Source of the DNA: Chitinophaga pinensis
GTDB taxonomy: Bacteria; Bacteroidota; Bacteroidia; Chitinophagales; Chitinophagaceae
Assembly (NCBI GenBank): GCA_945866165.1
Contig: CAMBGO010000042.1
Coordinates: forward strand, 1-13,963
DNA length: 13,963 nt
Direction: 5' to 3'
Each line of letters starts with the position of its first letter. Within the stretch, counting starts at the first letter, position 1. Below, one piece after another: positions 1 through 6,375 of this stretch. The translations under genes and the position numbers were made by a program. Under the pieces are notes generated by a model. The model did no database searches. It worked only from the letters and a program-made list of their open reading frames with translations, and was not told the origin of the DNA.

Positions 1-1
1 T

Positions 2-247
2 AAACCTGGTGACTTGGTTGTAAATCCAAACGAAGGGAAGAAACTTACTAATATGCGTTCAAGTGGAACAGATGGCGCCGCCAGCATTGCACCTAAAAAA
101 TCCATGACCTTAGAAGAGTGTATGGAATATATACAAGGTGACGAGTGTATAGAGGTTACACCAAACTTCATTCGTATGCGTAAAGTCATTCTTGATGAAA
201 ATGAAAGACTCCGCCTAGCCAAACAAATGAAGTCAGAAGCTGTTTAG
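2..247 (+). CDS. typA: TypA/BipA translational GTPase, C-terminal fragment
   Basis: This is the last 81 codons of a ribosome-associated GTPase of the EF-G-like TypA/BipA family; the GTPase and middle domains lie before the window. The visible part contains the family's C-terminal signature: a GKKLTNMRSSGTD stretch, then MTLEECMEYI, a DE pair followed by CIEVTP, and IRMRKVILDENER. These line up closely with the end of the Escherichia coli BipA protein as I remember it, where the same domain contacts the ribosome. The protein helps 50S subunit assembly and growth under stress or cold. The reading frame is open from base 2, and the stop codon TAG is itself part of a GTTTAG repeat word that continues into the spacer. 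The identity is secure; the start is not visible. Confidence 0.93.
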   Translation, partial: KPGDLVVNPNEGKKLTNMRSSGTDGAASIAPKKSMTLEECMEYIQGDECIEVTPNFIRMRKVILDENERLRLAKQMKSEAV

Positions 248-290
248 AGAAGTGAGTTTAGGGTTTAGACGTCAGAAATCAGAAGTCAGG
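242..290 (+). repeat. Degenerate TTTAG/GACGTC spacer repeat after typA
   Basis: The short spacer after typA is built from the words GTTTAG, GAGTTTAGGGTTTAG, GACGTCAGAAATCAG and AAGTCAG. The first GTTTAG includes the typA stop codon. The same words, or their complements, recur in other spacers of this window (1371-1389, 1595-1620, 5018-5057, 6627-6645, 9051-9134). No clear hairpin with a T-run is present here, so a terminator role is not shown by sequence alone. Confidence 0.6.
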
Positions 291-336
291 TGTTAGAGAG
301 GTGATTTCAACTTATATCAAAGGAGTGCATCATACA

Positions 337-573
337 ATGAAAAAGTTAGTCATTCTACTAGGTTTCTTTATTCTGTTCACCCTCACTGAGGATGCAAATG
401 CTCAGTGTTCCATTTGCACCAAAACGGCGCAACAGCTTGGTTACAAGCCTGCGAAAGGAATGAATTCCGGCATCATTTATTTAATGATTGCCCCATTGGC
501 TATCATCGGTTTTGTAGGGTATCGTTGGTGGAAAGGTGGCGGCAACGATTTCCTGAATACAAACGAATCATAA
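337..573 (+). CDS. Small exported membrane protein with CxxC-like pair
   Basis: A 78-residue protein that I recognise only as the kind of small conserved hypothetical common in Bacteroidetes. Residues 1-22 form a signal peptide (MKK, a hydrophobic run, then DANAQ), followed directly by QCSICTKTAQQLG. Cys24 and Cys27 form a CxxC that could bind metal or haem or form a disulphide. A second hydrophobic segment at about residues 45-63 is followed by WWKGGG, so the mature protein probably has an exported N-terminus and one membrane helix. I chose the ATG at 337 rather than an in-frame GTG at 301 because it starts exactly at the signal peptide and is preceded by AAGGAG 11 bases upstream, an unusually good ribosome site for this lineage. 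The next gene starts 10 bases after the stop, which suggests co-transcription. Function unknown. Confidence 0.75.
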   Translation: MKKLVILLGFFILFTLTEDANAQCSICTKTAQQLGYKPAKGMNSGIIYLMIAPLAIIGFVGYRWWKGGGNDFLNTNES

Positions 574-583
574 AAGCTTCAAT

Positions 584-1369
584 ATGAAAAGAAATGCCAC
601 TTGGTTTTTCATTCTATCCATAAGCATCATCTTTATTTCAGGATGCACTGTAAACAACGTGATTATAGACAAAGGCATTGGTGAAGTATTTTCTGCAAAT
701 AAAGTAGAAGGCACATTCGGGATGTTTGATAACAGCCGTGGCAAGTTCACCATCTACGACCTCGATCGTTTTAAACTTCCTTATTCTCCTGGAGGCACCT
801 TCAATATATTCAATTCACTGTTGGCAATGCATATAGGTAGGCTATCAGATGAGCGTAGCTTTATTAAAAATATCGATACTACAATTTCACTCAATGATGC
901 TTTTAGGTCTTCATCAACGCCGCATTTTATGTCACTTGCGAGAATTATTGGAAAAGACACCATGAAAAGATGGATTGATAGCTTAAAATACGGAAACATG
1001 AAAATTGGTGTTTCCGTAGATAGCTTTTGGATGAATGATTCATTAAAAATTTCTGCTGATGAGCAACTCGGAATAATGAAGCGAATGTATTTTAAACAAC
1101 TTCCATTTAGGGCAAGTGTACAGGAGTCCGTTAAAAAGATGATGATTATCGAAAACAATGCTCAGCTCCAGTTGGCATATAATATAGGACAATCAGTTTC
1201 TAATGGTAAGTCTGTTGTTTGGGTTATTGGATGGATCGAAGAGAACAGGCATGTGTATCCATTTGTGCTGAACTTCAGCTCCAACAGCCAGAATTCGCTT
1301 GATGCATTGGCGAAAAAAATTACAGAGGATATCCTTACGCATGTTGGATTTTTTAAGGGGATAATGTAA
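584..1369 (+). CDS. Class D beta-lactamase-like lipoprotein, active site lost
   Basis: A 261-residue predicted lipoprotein: the hydrophobic leader ends in ISGC (Cys21), a lipobox. The body resembles class D (OXA) beta-lactamases and penicillin-binding transpeptidase domains in order and spacing. A GTFGMFD strand at 43-49 is followed by PGGTFNIFNSL at 69-79, where OXA enzymes have PASTFKIPNSL. Then come SST at 110-112 (OXA S-x-V), YGN at 136-138, the following DSFWMNDSLKISADEQ stretch with Trp149, and VVWVIGWIE at 211-219 before the last strand. The catalytic residues are changed: the nucleophile Ser is Gly71, the SxxK Lys (carboxylated in active enzymes) is Asn74, and the KTG position reads NIG (200-202). 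YGN is kept. It should therefore bind or signal rather than hydrolyse or transpeptidate; this is inference. It probably shares a transcript with the 78-residue gene 10 bases upstream. The fold is likely; the role is unknown. Confidence 0.8.
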   Translation: MKRNATWFFILSISIIFISGCTVNNVIIDKGIGEVFSANKVEGTFGMFDNSRGKFTIYDLDRFKLPYSPGGTFNIFNSLLAMHIGRLSDERSFIKNIDTTISLNDAFRSSSTPHFMSLARIIGKDTMKRWIDSLKYGNMKIGVSVDSFWMNDSLKISADEQLGIMKRMYFKQLPFRASVQESVKKMMIIENNAQLQLAYNIGQSVSNGKSVVWVIGWIEENRHVYPFVLNFSSNSQNSLDALAKKITEDILTHVGFFKGIM

Positions 1370-1370
1370 T

Positions 1371-1620
1371 TAGACGTCAGACGTCAGAATTCATTGAGCA
1401 GAAAAAAATTCTTAAGTTTTCTACTTCATTCAACAATAATTTAAATGACTCCCCTTCCCGATAATCTCGCTTCGCTCGATATCGGGATGAAACACCTGTC
1501 CAGGCGGGGAGTCTGTATAAAACTATAATAGTCGTTTAAAGTATTATTTGTAATAATCACACTAAAGCCACTTATCTGATTCCTGACATCTGACTTCTGA
1601 CGTCTGATTTCTGACGTCTG
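1371..1620. repeat. Outer inverted repeat of GACGTC words flanking the lactamase-ispG spacer
   Basis: CAGACGTCAGAA at 1378-1389 is exactly complementary to TTCTGACGTCTG, which occurs twice at the other end of the spacer (1595-1606 and 1609-1620). The left arm begins two bases after the stop codon of the lipoprotein gene, and the right arm ends 24 bases before the ispG start. The arms enclose about 200 bases with a further nested inverted repeat. Confidence 0.7.
1435..1548. repeat. Nested inverted-repeat element (MITE- or REP-like)
   Basis: GACTCCCC (1447-1454) pairs with GGGGAGTC (1506-1513), an 8-base perfect outer stem. Inside it, CCCGAT (1457-1462) pairs with ATCGGG (1481-1486) around a CTCGCTTCGCTCG core, and CCTG/CAGG (1495-1504) can form a second small arm, giving a branched fold. 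Outside the stem, AATAATTTAAATGACT (1435-1450) is nearly complementary to AGTCGTTTAAAGTATTATT (1530-1548). The centre is GC-rich against AT-rich surroundings, as expected of an inserted mobile repeat. No transposase is encoded; the reading frame that crosses it looks spurious. Confidence 0.65.
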
Positions 1621-1629
1621 TTTTCTATT

Positions 1630-1637
1630 TATCTTTG
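1630..1637 (+). promoter_or_regulatory. Bacteroidetes-type -7 box upstream of ispG
   Basis: TATCTTTG matches the TAnnTTTG consensus of Bacteroidetes housekeeping promoters. It ends only 7 bases before the ispG ATG, so the transcript would have almost no leader. No good -33 TTTG is present at the usual distance, only TTTC near 1608, so the assignment is tentative. Confidence 0.4.
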
Positions 1638-1644
1638 ACCCATC

Positions 1645-3645
1645 ATGCAAAACCTCAACAACCTTATTTCATACAATCGCCTTCAAACAGTTGAAGTTAA
1701 AATCGGTGATTTGTTATTGGGCAATAACAATCCAATCAGGGTGCAAACCATGACCACTACTGATACCATGGATACGCTTGCTACAGTTGAGCAAACAATT
1801 CGTTGCATAGAAGCAGGTGCTGAGTTGGTAAGGATTACAGCTCCATCTAAGAACGAGGCAAACAACCTTCTCAATATTAAAAATGAATTGCGCAAGCGCG
1901 GATATAATACACCACTCGTAGCTGATATTCACTTCACGCCAAACGCTGCAGAAATTGCAGCCCGCATCATTGAAAAAGTAAGGGTGAATCCTGGAAATTA
2001 CGCAGATAAAAAGAATTTTAAGTTTATTGAATATACCGACCAGGATTATTTAGAGGAAATTGAGAGGATCCGGGAAAGATTTACTCCATTGGTAAAAATT
2101 TGTAAAGAGTATGGAACAGCCATGCGCATTGGAACAAACCACGGTTCGTTAAGTGATCGCATCATGAGTCGCTATGGCGATAGTGCCATGGGCATGGTTG
2201 AAAGTGCTATGGAGTTTTTACGTATCGCACGTGATGAATCATATCACAATATCGTGTTGAGTATGAAGTCAAGCAATCCATTGGTAATGGTACAAGCATA
2301 TAGATTGCTTGTAGAAACCATGACGAATGAATTTGGTATTTGTTACCCGCTTCATCTTGGTGTAACCGAAGCGGGTGATGGTGAAGATGGCAGAATCAAA
2401 TCAGCCATTGGTATTGGAACCTTGTTGGAAGATGGTATTGGCGATACCATTCGTGTTTCACTAACAGAGGATCCTGAATTTGAAATTCCAGTTTGTCGTG
2501 ATTTGGTGAATCGTTATAACAACCTTTCAACAGCATATACAACCTTGCCTTCCATTAGCAAGCTTCCATATAATCCTTTTGAATATCGAAGAAGAGAATC
2601 AAGTGCAATTGAAAATATAGGCGGTAAGCAAGTACCTGTAGTAATGGCAGATTTAAGTTCTATCGATGAATTAAAACCTGCTCAACTGCAAAGCATTGGT
2701 TATACCTATGATGAGCCAACTGATAAGTGGAGTATTGGTGATGCAGCTGCAGATTACGTTTATACTGGAGAAAAGCCAATTTCTTTTCCATTGCCAGGCA
2801 CCTTGAAAAATATTGTCTATGCACCGAGCTGGACTGAGAGCGAATCTTGTTTTCCGCTTTTTATCTTGAAAGATTTTCCTACAGCTTCTAAAAAAAGTAA
2901 CCGCATTAATTTTGTAGCAATAGATTGTTATAATGAGATGTTTTCATCAAATGCTTTCAATCCATTTTCAAGTGAACTGATTTCAGAAGTAGCTAAAGAC
3001 AAGACTGTTGTATTCTGCTTAAGTAGTCAGAATCAAAATGCAATGCAAAGTGTAAGAAGAATGTTTGTTGAGTTTGCTGAGTTGGGTATAAACAATCCGG
3101 TTATTTTAAGTACATTAAGTGCATTAAATACGCCAGATGAGCACTTGATTCATTTTGCAACTGAAACAGGCGCTTTGTTACTTGATGGAATGGGAGATGG
3201 TATTTCACTGGGATACCATGGCGAGATAACGTTGGATAATCCGCAGACGAAGGGAAGAACATATCTCCCTGTGAAAGACATCTATCAGTTTACCAATAAT
3301 ACTGCCTTTAGTATTTTGCAGGCTACAAGAACACGTATCTCAAAGACAGAATATATTTCTTGTCCGAGTTGCGGTAGAACACTTTTTGATTTGCAAGAAA
3401 CCACTGCAAAGATTCGTTCAGTCACAAACCATTTAAAGGGTGTAAAAATTGCCATCATGGGATGTATCGTGAATGGTCCTGGTGAGATGGCCGATGCTGA
3501 CTTCGGTTATGTTGGAAGCGGTCCTGGTAAGATCACGCTTTACAGAGGAAAGGAAGTGGTTAAGAAGAGTGTTGACAGTGACATTGCTGTAGAAGAACTT
3601 ATTCAGTTGCTAAAAGAGAGTGATGCATGGGTGGAGCCGGCGTAG
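1645..3645 (+). CDS. ispG: 4-hydroxy-3-methylbut-2-enyl diphosphate synthase IspG (long form)
   Basis: IspG (GcpE) converts 2-C-methyl-D-erythritol 2,4-cyclodiphosphate to HMBPP, the penultimate step of the MEP isoprenoid pathway, in the cytoplasm, using a [4Fe-4S] cluster. At 666 residues it is the long, three-domain form known from Bacteroidetes, Chlamydiae and plants, compared with about 370 in E. coli. Residues 1 to about 285 are the TIM barrel (PIRVQTMTTTDTMDT near 30-44, VADIHFTPN at 92-100, KVRVNPGNY at 111-119, RIGTNHGSLSDR at 161-172). About 290-545 is the inserted domain. The C-terminal Fe-S domain carries the cluster cysteines Cys573 and Cys576 (SCPSCGRTLFDL) and Cys607 (IMGCIVNGPGE), plus catalytic Glu614. 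The ATG at 1645 follows a -7 box closely. It appears monocistronic and ends before a gene-poor stretch. Identification is secure. Confidence 0.97.
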   Translation: MQNLNNLISYNRLQTVEVKIGDLLLGNNNPIRVQTMTTTDTMDTLATVEQTIRCIEAGAELVRITAPSKNEANNLLNIKNELRKRGYNTPLVADIHFTPNAAEIAARIIEKVRVNPGNYADKKNFKFIEYTDQDYLEEIERIRERFTPLVKICKEYGTAMRIGTNHGSLSDRIMSRYGDSAMGMVESAMEFLRIARDESYHNIVLSMKSSNPLVMVQAYRLLVETMTNEFGICYPLHLGVTEAGDGEDGRIKSAIGIGTLLEDGIGDTIRVSLTEDPEFEIPVCRDLVNRYNNLSTAYTTLPSISKLPYNPFEYRRRESSAIENIGGKQVPVVMADLSSIDELKPAQLQSIGYTYDEPTDKWSIGDAAADYVYTGEKPISFPLPGTLKNIVYAPSWTESESCFPLFILKDFPTASKKSNRINFVAIDCYNEMFSSNAFNPFSSELISEVAKDKTVVFCLSSQNQNAMQSVRRMFVEFAELGINNPVILSTLSALNTPDEHLIHFATETGALLLDGMGDGISLGYHGEITLDNPQTKGRTYLPVKDIYQFTNNTAFSILQATRTRISKTEYISCPSCGRTLFDLQETTAKIRSVTNHLKGVKIAIMGCIVNGPGEMADADFGYVGSGPGKITLYRGKEVVKKSVDSDIAVEELIQLLKESDAWVEPA

Positions 3646-3690
3646 CAGTATTATTGATTAACGCTGTTCACCACCCTAATAGGAACAATT

Positions 3691-3846
3691 TCAATTTTCA
3701 TATAAGGTAAGTTCATCATAAGCATTTGACCTATCCCAAACGCCGTAGGAATTAACGGGTAAAATTGTTGTTTGCGAAAACAGCTGAAGTGAACAACAGG
3801 TAATCGAAAATATTATTATGCAGAAATTTTTGCTTCGTTTCTTCAT
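3691..3846 (-). pseudogene. Relic of a secreted protein: signal peptide plus short mature stretch
   Basis: On the minus strand an ATG at 3846 opens a 51-codon frame. It begins MKKRSKN, continues with a hydrophobic segment (FCIIIFSITCCSLQL) and a typical Bacteroidetes signal-peptide end (LFSQ), then TTILPVNSYGVWDRS, and stops at 3691-3693. The signal peptide and the VNSYGVWDR start look like the N-terminus of a larger exported protein, but only about 27 mature residues remain; another stop follows four codons later. I read it as a truncated gene relic; a genuine short secreted peptide is possible. The family is not certain. Confidence 0.5.
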
Positions 3847-3971
3847 TCTAATAAAGTGGTAGAATTAAATTTTTTTCCCAACTGTAGTTCATGAAATTTT
3901 CTGTAAGGAGTTCGCCAGTCAATTATTGTTGTACTTCCAGATAAAGATTTTCTATATATTTTTTGATATTC
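3843..3971 (-). pseudogene. Possible coding debris, transposase-tail-like
   Basis: A minus-strand frame, open for 42 residues without a start codon, contains IIDWRTPYRKFHELQLG and ends in a stop that overlaps the ATG of the neighbouring relic. The WRTPYRKF ending is reminiscent of the C-terminal tails of some DDE transposases, but I cannot name a family. It would be a fragment left by deletion or mutation, and its coding nature is only suggested by composition. Confidence 0.22.
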
Positions 3972-4009
3972 TTACAGGCAAATTTACTGTAATCTGACTG
4001 ATTTTCACC

Positions 4010-4025
4010 ATCCGCCGCGGCGGAT
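4010..4025. repeat. Perfect 16-base GC-rich palindrome
   Basis: ATCCGCCGCGGCGGAT is its own reverse complement and stands out as a GC island in an AT-rich spacer. It is followed by TGACGCGG, which adds a partial extra CCGCG-type match. It could be a dispersed repeat of the REP type, a dimeric protein site, or a cruciform. It lies 50 bases upstream of the -7 box of the glycosyltransferase gene, so an operator role is possible but unproven. Confidence 0.6.
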
Positions 4026-4075
4026 TGACGCGGAGAACAAATGTGACCTCTGCCTTCAAAAAGGTTTTATTCTGA

Positions 4076-4083
4076 TACCTTTG
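4076..4083 (+). promoter_or_regulatory. Bacteroidetes-type -7 box for the glycosyltransferase gene
   Basis: TACCTTTG matches TAnnTTTG exactly, 20 bases before the ATG, a typical spacing for a short leader. No convincing -33 TTTG is visible at the expected distance, so the call rests on the -7 box and its position. Confidence 0.5.
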
Positions 4084-4103
4084 CACCATATTCAATTCAA
4101 TAA

Positions 4104-5009
4104 ATGATTTCATTATCCATCATCATCGTTAGCTACCGCTGTTGGTCTAGACTCGATACTTGTTTGAAAAGTATTGCATCACAACAAATGGAGAATATTG
4201 AGGTAATAGTTGTTGATAATAATTCAGATGATGGTTTCGCGCAAGCATTCATTGAAAATCATCCGCAGGTAGAATTTATTTTACAAGATTTCAATGGTGG
4301 ATTTTCACAGGCCTGCAATAGGGGCGCACGGAATGCCAAAGGAGATTGGTTCTTGTTTTTAAATCCTGATACGAATTTGCAATCCAATACACTACAACCA
4401 CTATTAGAAAAAGTAAATCAAGAGCCTTCATGGAAATTGATTGGAATAAAACAACTGAATGATCAAGGTAAAAACACTCATCCACATGGATTGTTTTTGA
4501 AATGGTGGAATGTTTGGCCTTCTGTCAGGATTTTACAACAGTTATTAAATCCTTCTAGATCAAAGCATCGGTGGAGCAAGGATCTTCTTAGTTATCCTGA
4601 TTGGATTTCAGGTTCCTTTGTATTGATGCGGAAAATTGATTTTGAAGAACTGGGTGGATGGGATGAACGTTTTTGGATGTACTATGAAGACATGGATCTA
4701 AGTAAACGTGCAGCAGATAGGGGTTGGTTGCGGGTAATGTATAATGAATTGATTTGTACTCATTCCCATGGAGGATCATCTAGAATAAACCCTGAAGTAA
4801 AAGCCATTACAAAAACTGAGGTAATTCTTTCAGCGATTAAATACCTGAAAAAACACAATAATCCTTTTTATGCTTTGTTGGGGAAGTACATGTATTTACT
4901 GAGCAGGTTTATAGACATCATCATCTCTTATCCATTTTCTGCAACCAAACGCGCGATGACTAAAAAATTATTGAAAGCACGTTTAGATTTAAAGGAACAG
5001 ATATCATAA
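4104..5009 (+). CDS. Glycosyltransferase family 2 (rhamnosyltransferase-like)
   Basis: A 301-residue GT-A fold glycosyltransferase, probably transferring a nucleotide-activated sugar to a cell-surface polysaccharide or lipid carrier on the cytoplasmic side. Residues 3-10 (SLSIIIVS) begin the Rossmann-like core. VDNNSDD at 37-43 is the nucleotide-binding motif. FNGGFSQACNRG at 63-74 and FLNPDT at 85-90 (the DxD-equivalent loop) follow. WISGSFVLMRK at 167-177 and GGWDERFWMYYEDMDL at 184-199 hold the acceptor-side motif with the likely catalytic Glu195-Asp196. The combination NPDT plus YYEDxDL is typical of the WbbL / rhamnosyltransferase branch. A basic, hydrophobic tail (about 255-295) may associate with the membrane. 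It stands alone, with its own -7 box and a gene-poor stretch upstream, and is convergent with kbl. Sugar and acceptor cannot be told. Confidence 0.9.
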   Translation: MISLSIIIVSYRCWSRLDTCLKSIASQQMENIEVIVVDNNSDDGFAQAFIENHPQVEFILQDFNGGFSQACNRGARNAKGDWFLFLNPDTNLQSNTLQPLLEKVNQEPSWKLIGIKQLNDQGKNTHPHGLFLKWWNVWPSVRILQQLLNPSRSKHRWSKDLLSYPDWISGSFVLMRKIDFEELGGWDERFWMYYEDMDLSKRAADRGWLRVMYNELICTHSHGGSSRINPEVKAITKTEVILSAIKYLKKHNNPFYALLGKYMYLLSRFIDIIISYPFSATKRAMTKKLLKARLDLKEQIS

Positions 5010-5017
5010 TATCTTCA

Positions 5018-5057
5018 ACTCCCTAAACTCCCTAAACTTTCTAAACCCCTAAACCCC
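5018..5057. repeat. CCCTAAA tandem words between convergent genes
   Basis: Between the stop codons of the glycosyltransferase gene and kbl, the word CTAAAC recurs four times at steps of 8-9 bases with CCC or CTT fill. The other strand reads GGGTTTAG and AGTTTAG, the same TTTAG family as in other spacers. It almost fills the 48-base gap between two convergent genes, where a bidirectional terminator would be expected, yet it is a direct repeat and not a hairpin. Confidence 0.6.
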
Positions 5058-6242
5058 TCATATCACCCCCATCTCTTTACCAATTTTTACAAAAGCAGCA
5101 ATCGCTTTATCGAGGTGATTCTTCTCATGTGCTGCACTTAGTTGAACCCTGATGCGCGCCTTGCCTTTTGCAACAACTGGAAAGAAGAAGCCAATAACAT
5201 AAATGCCTTCTTCCAATAATTTGGCAGCCATTTCTTGTGCTACCGTTGCTTCATATAACATTATGGGAACGATTGGATGTACTCCGGGTTTGATATCGAA
5301 TCCTGCCTTGGTCATTTCATTTCTGAAATACATTGTATTCGATTCAAGTTTGTCGCGTAATGACGTTGTTTCACTAAGCAAGTCAAGCACAGCGATTGAG
5401 CCTCCAACAATGCTCGGTGCAAGTGTGTTAGAAAAAAGGTATGGCCTGCTTCGCTGACGAAGTATATCAATTAGTTCCTTTCTTCCACTGGTAAAACCTC
5501 CTAAAGCACCTCCAAGTGCTTTTCCAAGTGTTCCTGTGATGATGTCAATCTTACCCATTACGCCGCAATGTTCGTGGGTTCCCCTGCCGGTCTTACCCAG
5601 AAAGCCAGATGAATGACATTCGTCAATCATTACAGCAGCGTCATATTTTTCGGCCAGTTCAACAATCTTGTCAAGCTGAGCAATAGTGCCATCCATACTA
5701 AAGGAACCATCAGTAACAACAATGCGGTTTCTAAGGTGTGCAGACTCCTTGAGTTTTTCTTCCAGGTCCTGCATATCATTGTGTTTATAGCGATAACGTT
5801 GTGCTTTGCACAGCCTAACACCATCAATGATTGACGCATGATTTAACTCATCTGATATGATGGCATCTTCTTCATTGAACAATGGTTCAAATACGCCGCC
5901 GTTTGCATCAAATGCTGCAGCATATAAAATGGTGTCTTCAGTCCCCAAAAAAGTAGAAATTTTTGCTTCTAACTCCTTATGGATATCCTGTGTTCCGCAG
6001 ATAAAACGAACGGAGCTAAGACCATACCCCCTTTCATCAATATATTTTTTTGCAGCCTCAATAATGTTCGGATGTGATGACAAGCCAAGATAATTATTGG
6101 CACAAAGGTTAATCACTTCTTTTCCTCCAACAGTAATAATGGGACCCTGTGCACTTTCAATAATTCTTTCAGTTTTGAATAATCCAGCGGCTTTTATATC
6201 AGCAATTTCTTTTTGCAGGCGGGCAACAATCGATTTGTTCAT
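5058..6242 (-). CDS. kbl: Glycine C-acetyltransferase (2-amino-3-ketobutyrate CoA ligase)
   Basis: A 394-residue PLP enzyme of the alpha-oxoamine synthase family. It cleaves 2-amino-3-oxobutyrate with CoA to glycine and acetyl-CoA (threonine degradation), or runs in reverse, in the cytoplasm. Visible signatures: NLCANNYLGLSSHP at 45-58, FDANGG at 111-116 (cofactor ring stacking region), DELNHASIIDGVRLCKAQRYRY at 131-152, TDGSFSMDG at 177-185, DECH at 207-210, and ITGTLGKALGGALGG at 235-249 with Lys241 as the PLP Schiff-base lysine. RQRSRPYLFSNTLAP follows, as in E. coli Kbl. Length and motif order match Kbl, and no serine palmitoyltransferase features are seen. No threonine dehydrogenase gene is adjacent. 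The start at 6242 gives the usual N-terminus; the 133-base upstream gap is shared with a divergent small gene. Confidence 0.93.
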   Translation of the reverse strand: MNKSIVARLQKEIADIKAAGLFKTERIIESAQGPIITVGGKEVINLCANNYLGLSSHPNIIEAAKKYIDERGYGLSSVRFICGTQDIHKELEAKISTFLGTEDTILYAAAFDANGGVFEPLFNEEDAIISDELNHASIIDGVRLCKAQRYRYKHNDMQDLEEKLKESAHLRNRIVVTDGSFSMDGTIAQLDKIVELAEKYDAAVMIDECHSSGFLGKTGRGTHEHCGVMGKIDIITGTLGKALGGALGGFTSGRKELIDILRQRSRPYLFSNTLAPSIVGGSIAVLDLLSETTSLRDKLESNTMYFRNEMTKAGFDIKPGVHPIVPIMLYEATVAQEMAAKLLEEGIYVIGFFFPVVAKGKARIRVQLSAAHEKNHLDKAIAAFVKIGKEMGVI

Positions 6243-6375
6243 AGGGAATTATTTGGGTGATTATCTATCTTAAGTGAATGTAAAATTAACCAATTGTCTT
6301 CAACCGGAATATCTACCGTTTTTATCTTTTCTTAACAATGCTGTAACCTTTTAGATTTAACTTCGTATAATATTT

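Larger units (their letters stand above)
3646..4103. other. 458-base gene-poor stretch between ispG and a glycosyltransferase
   Basis: No intact gene was found on either strand. The stretch holds the two minus-strand relics described separately, a perfect GC-rich palindrome at 4010-4025, and a promoter box at 4076-4083 for the next gene. The rest is AT-rich with frequent stops in all frames. It is the longest gap in the window and reads as a site of past insertion and deletion. Confidence 0.6.

Noticed and set aside
301..336. GTG at 301 as start of the small CxxC protein
   Set aside because: It would place 12 extra residues before a normal signal peptide; the ATG at 337 has a ribosome site and starts the MKK leader.
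781..1158. 125-residue minus-strand open frame inside the lactamase-like gene
   Set aside because: It is antisense to a well-supported coding frame and has no recognisable motif.
1441..1650. 69-residue minus-strand open frame across the lipoprotein-ispG spacer
   Set aside because: It runs through the nested inverted repeats and the GACGTC words; its sequence is simply a translation of repeats with no domain or start signal.
3658..3820. Alternative minus-strand frame with GIGQMLMMNLPYMKIEIVPIRVV
   Set aside because: It overlaps the signal-peptide frame, has no start and looks like its shifted shadow.
5018..5057. Telomere-like or CRISPR-like array (CCCTAAA units)
   Set aside because: Units are 8-9 bases, degenerate and without spacers; this is a circular-chromosome type gene context, so resemblance to plant telomere repeats is coincidence.
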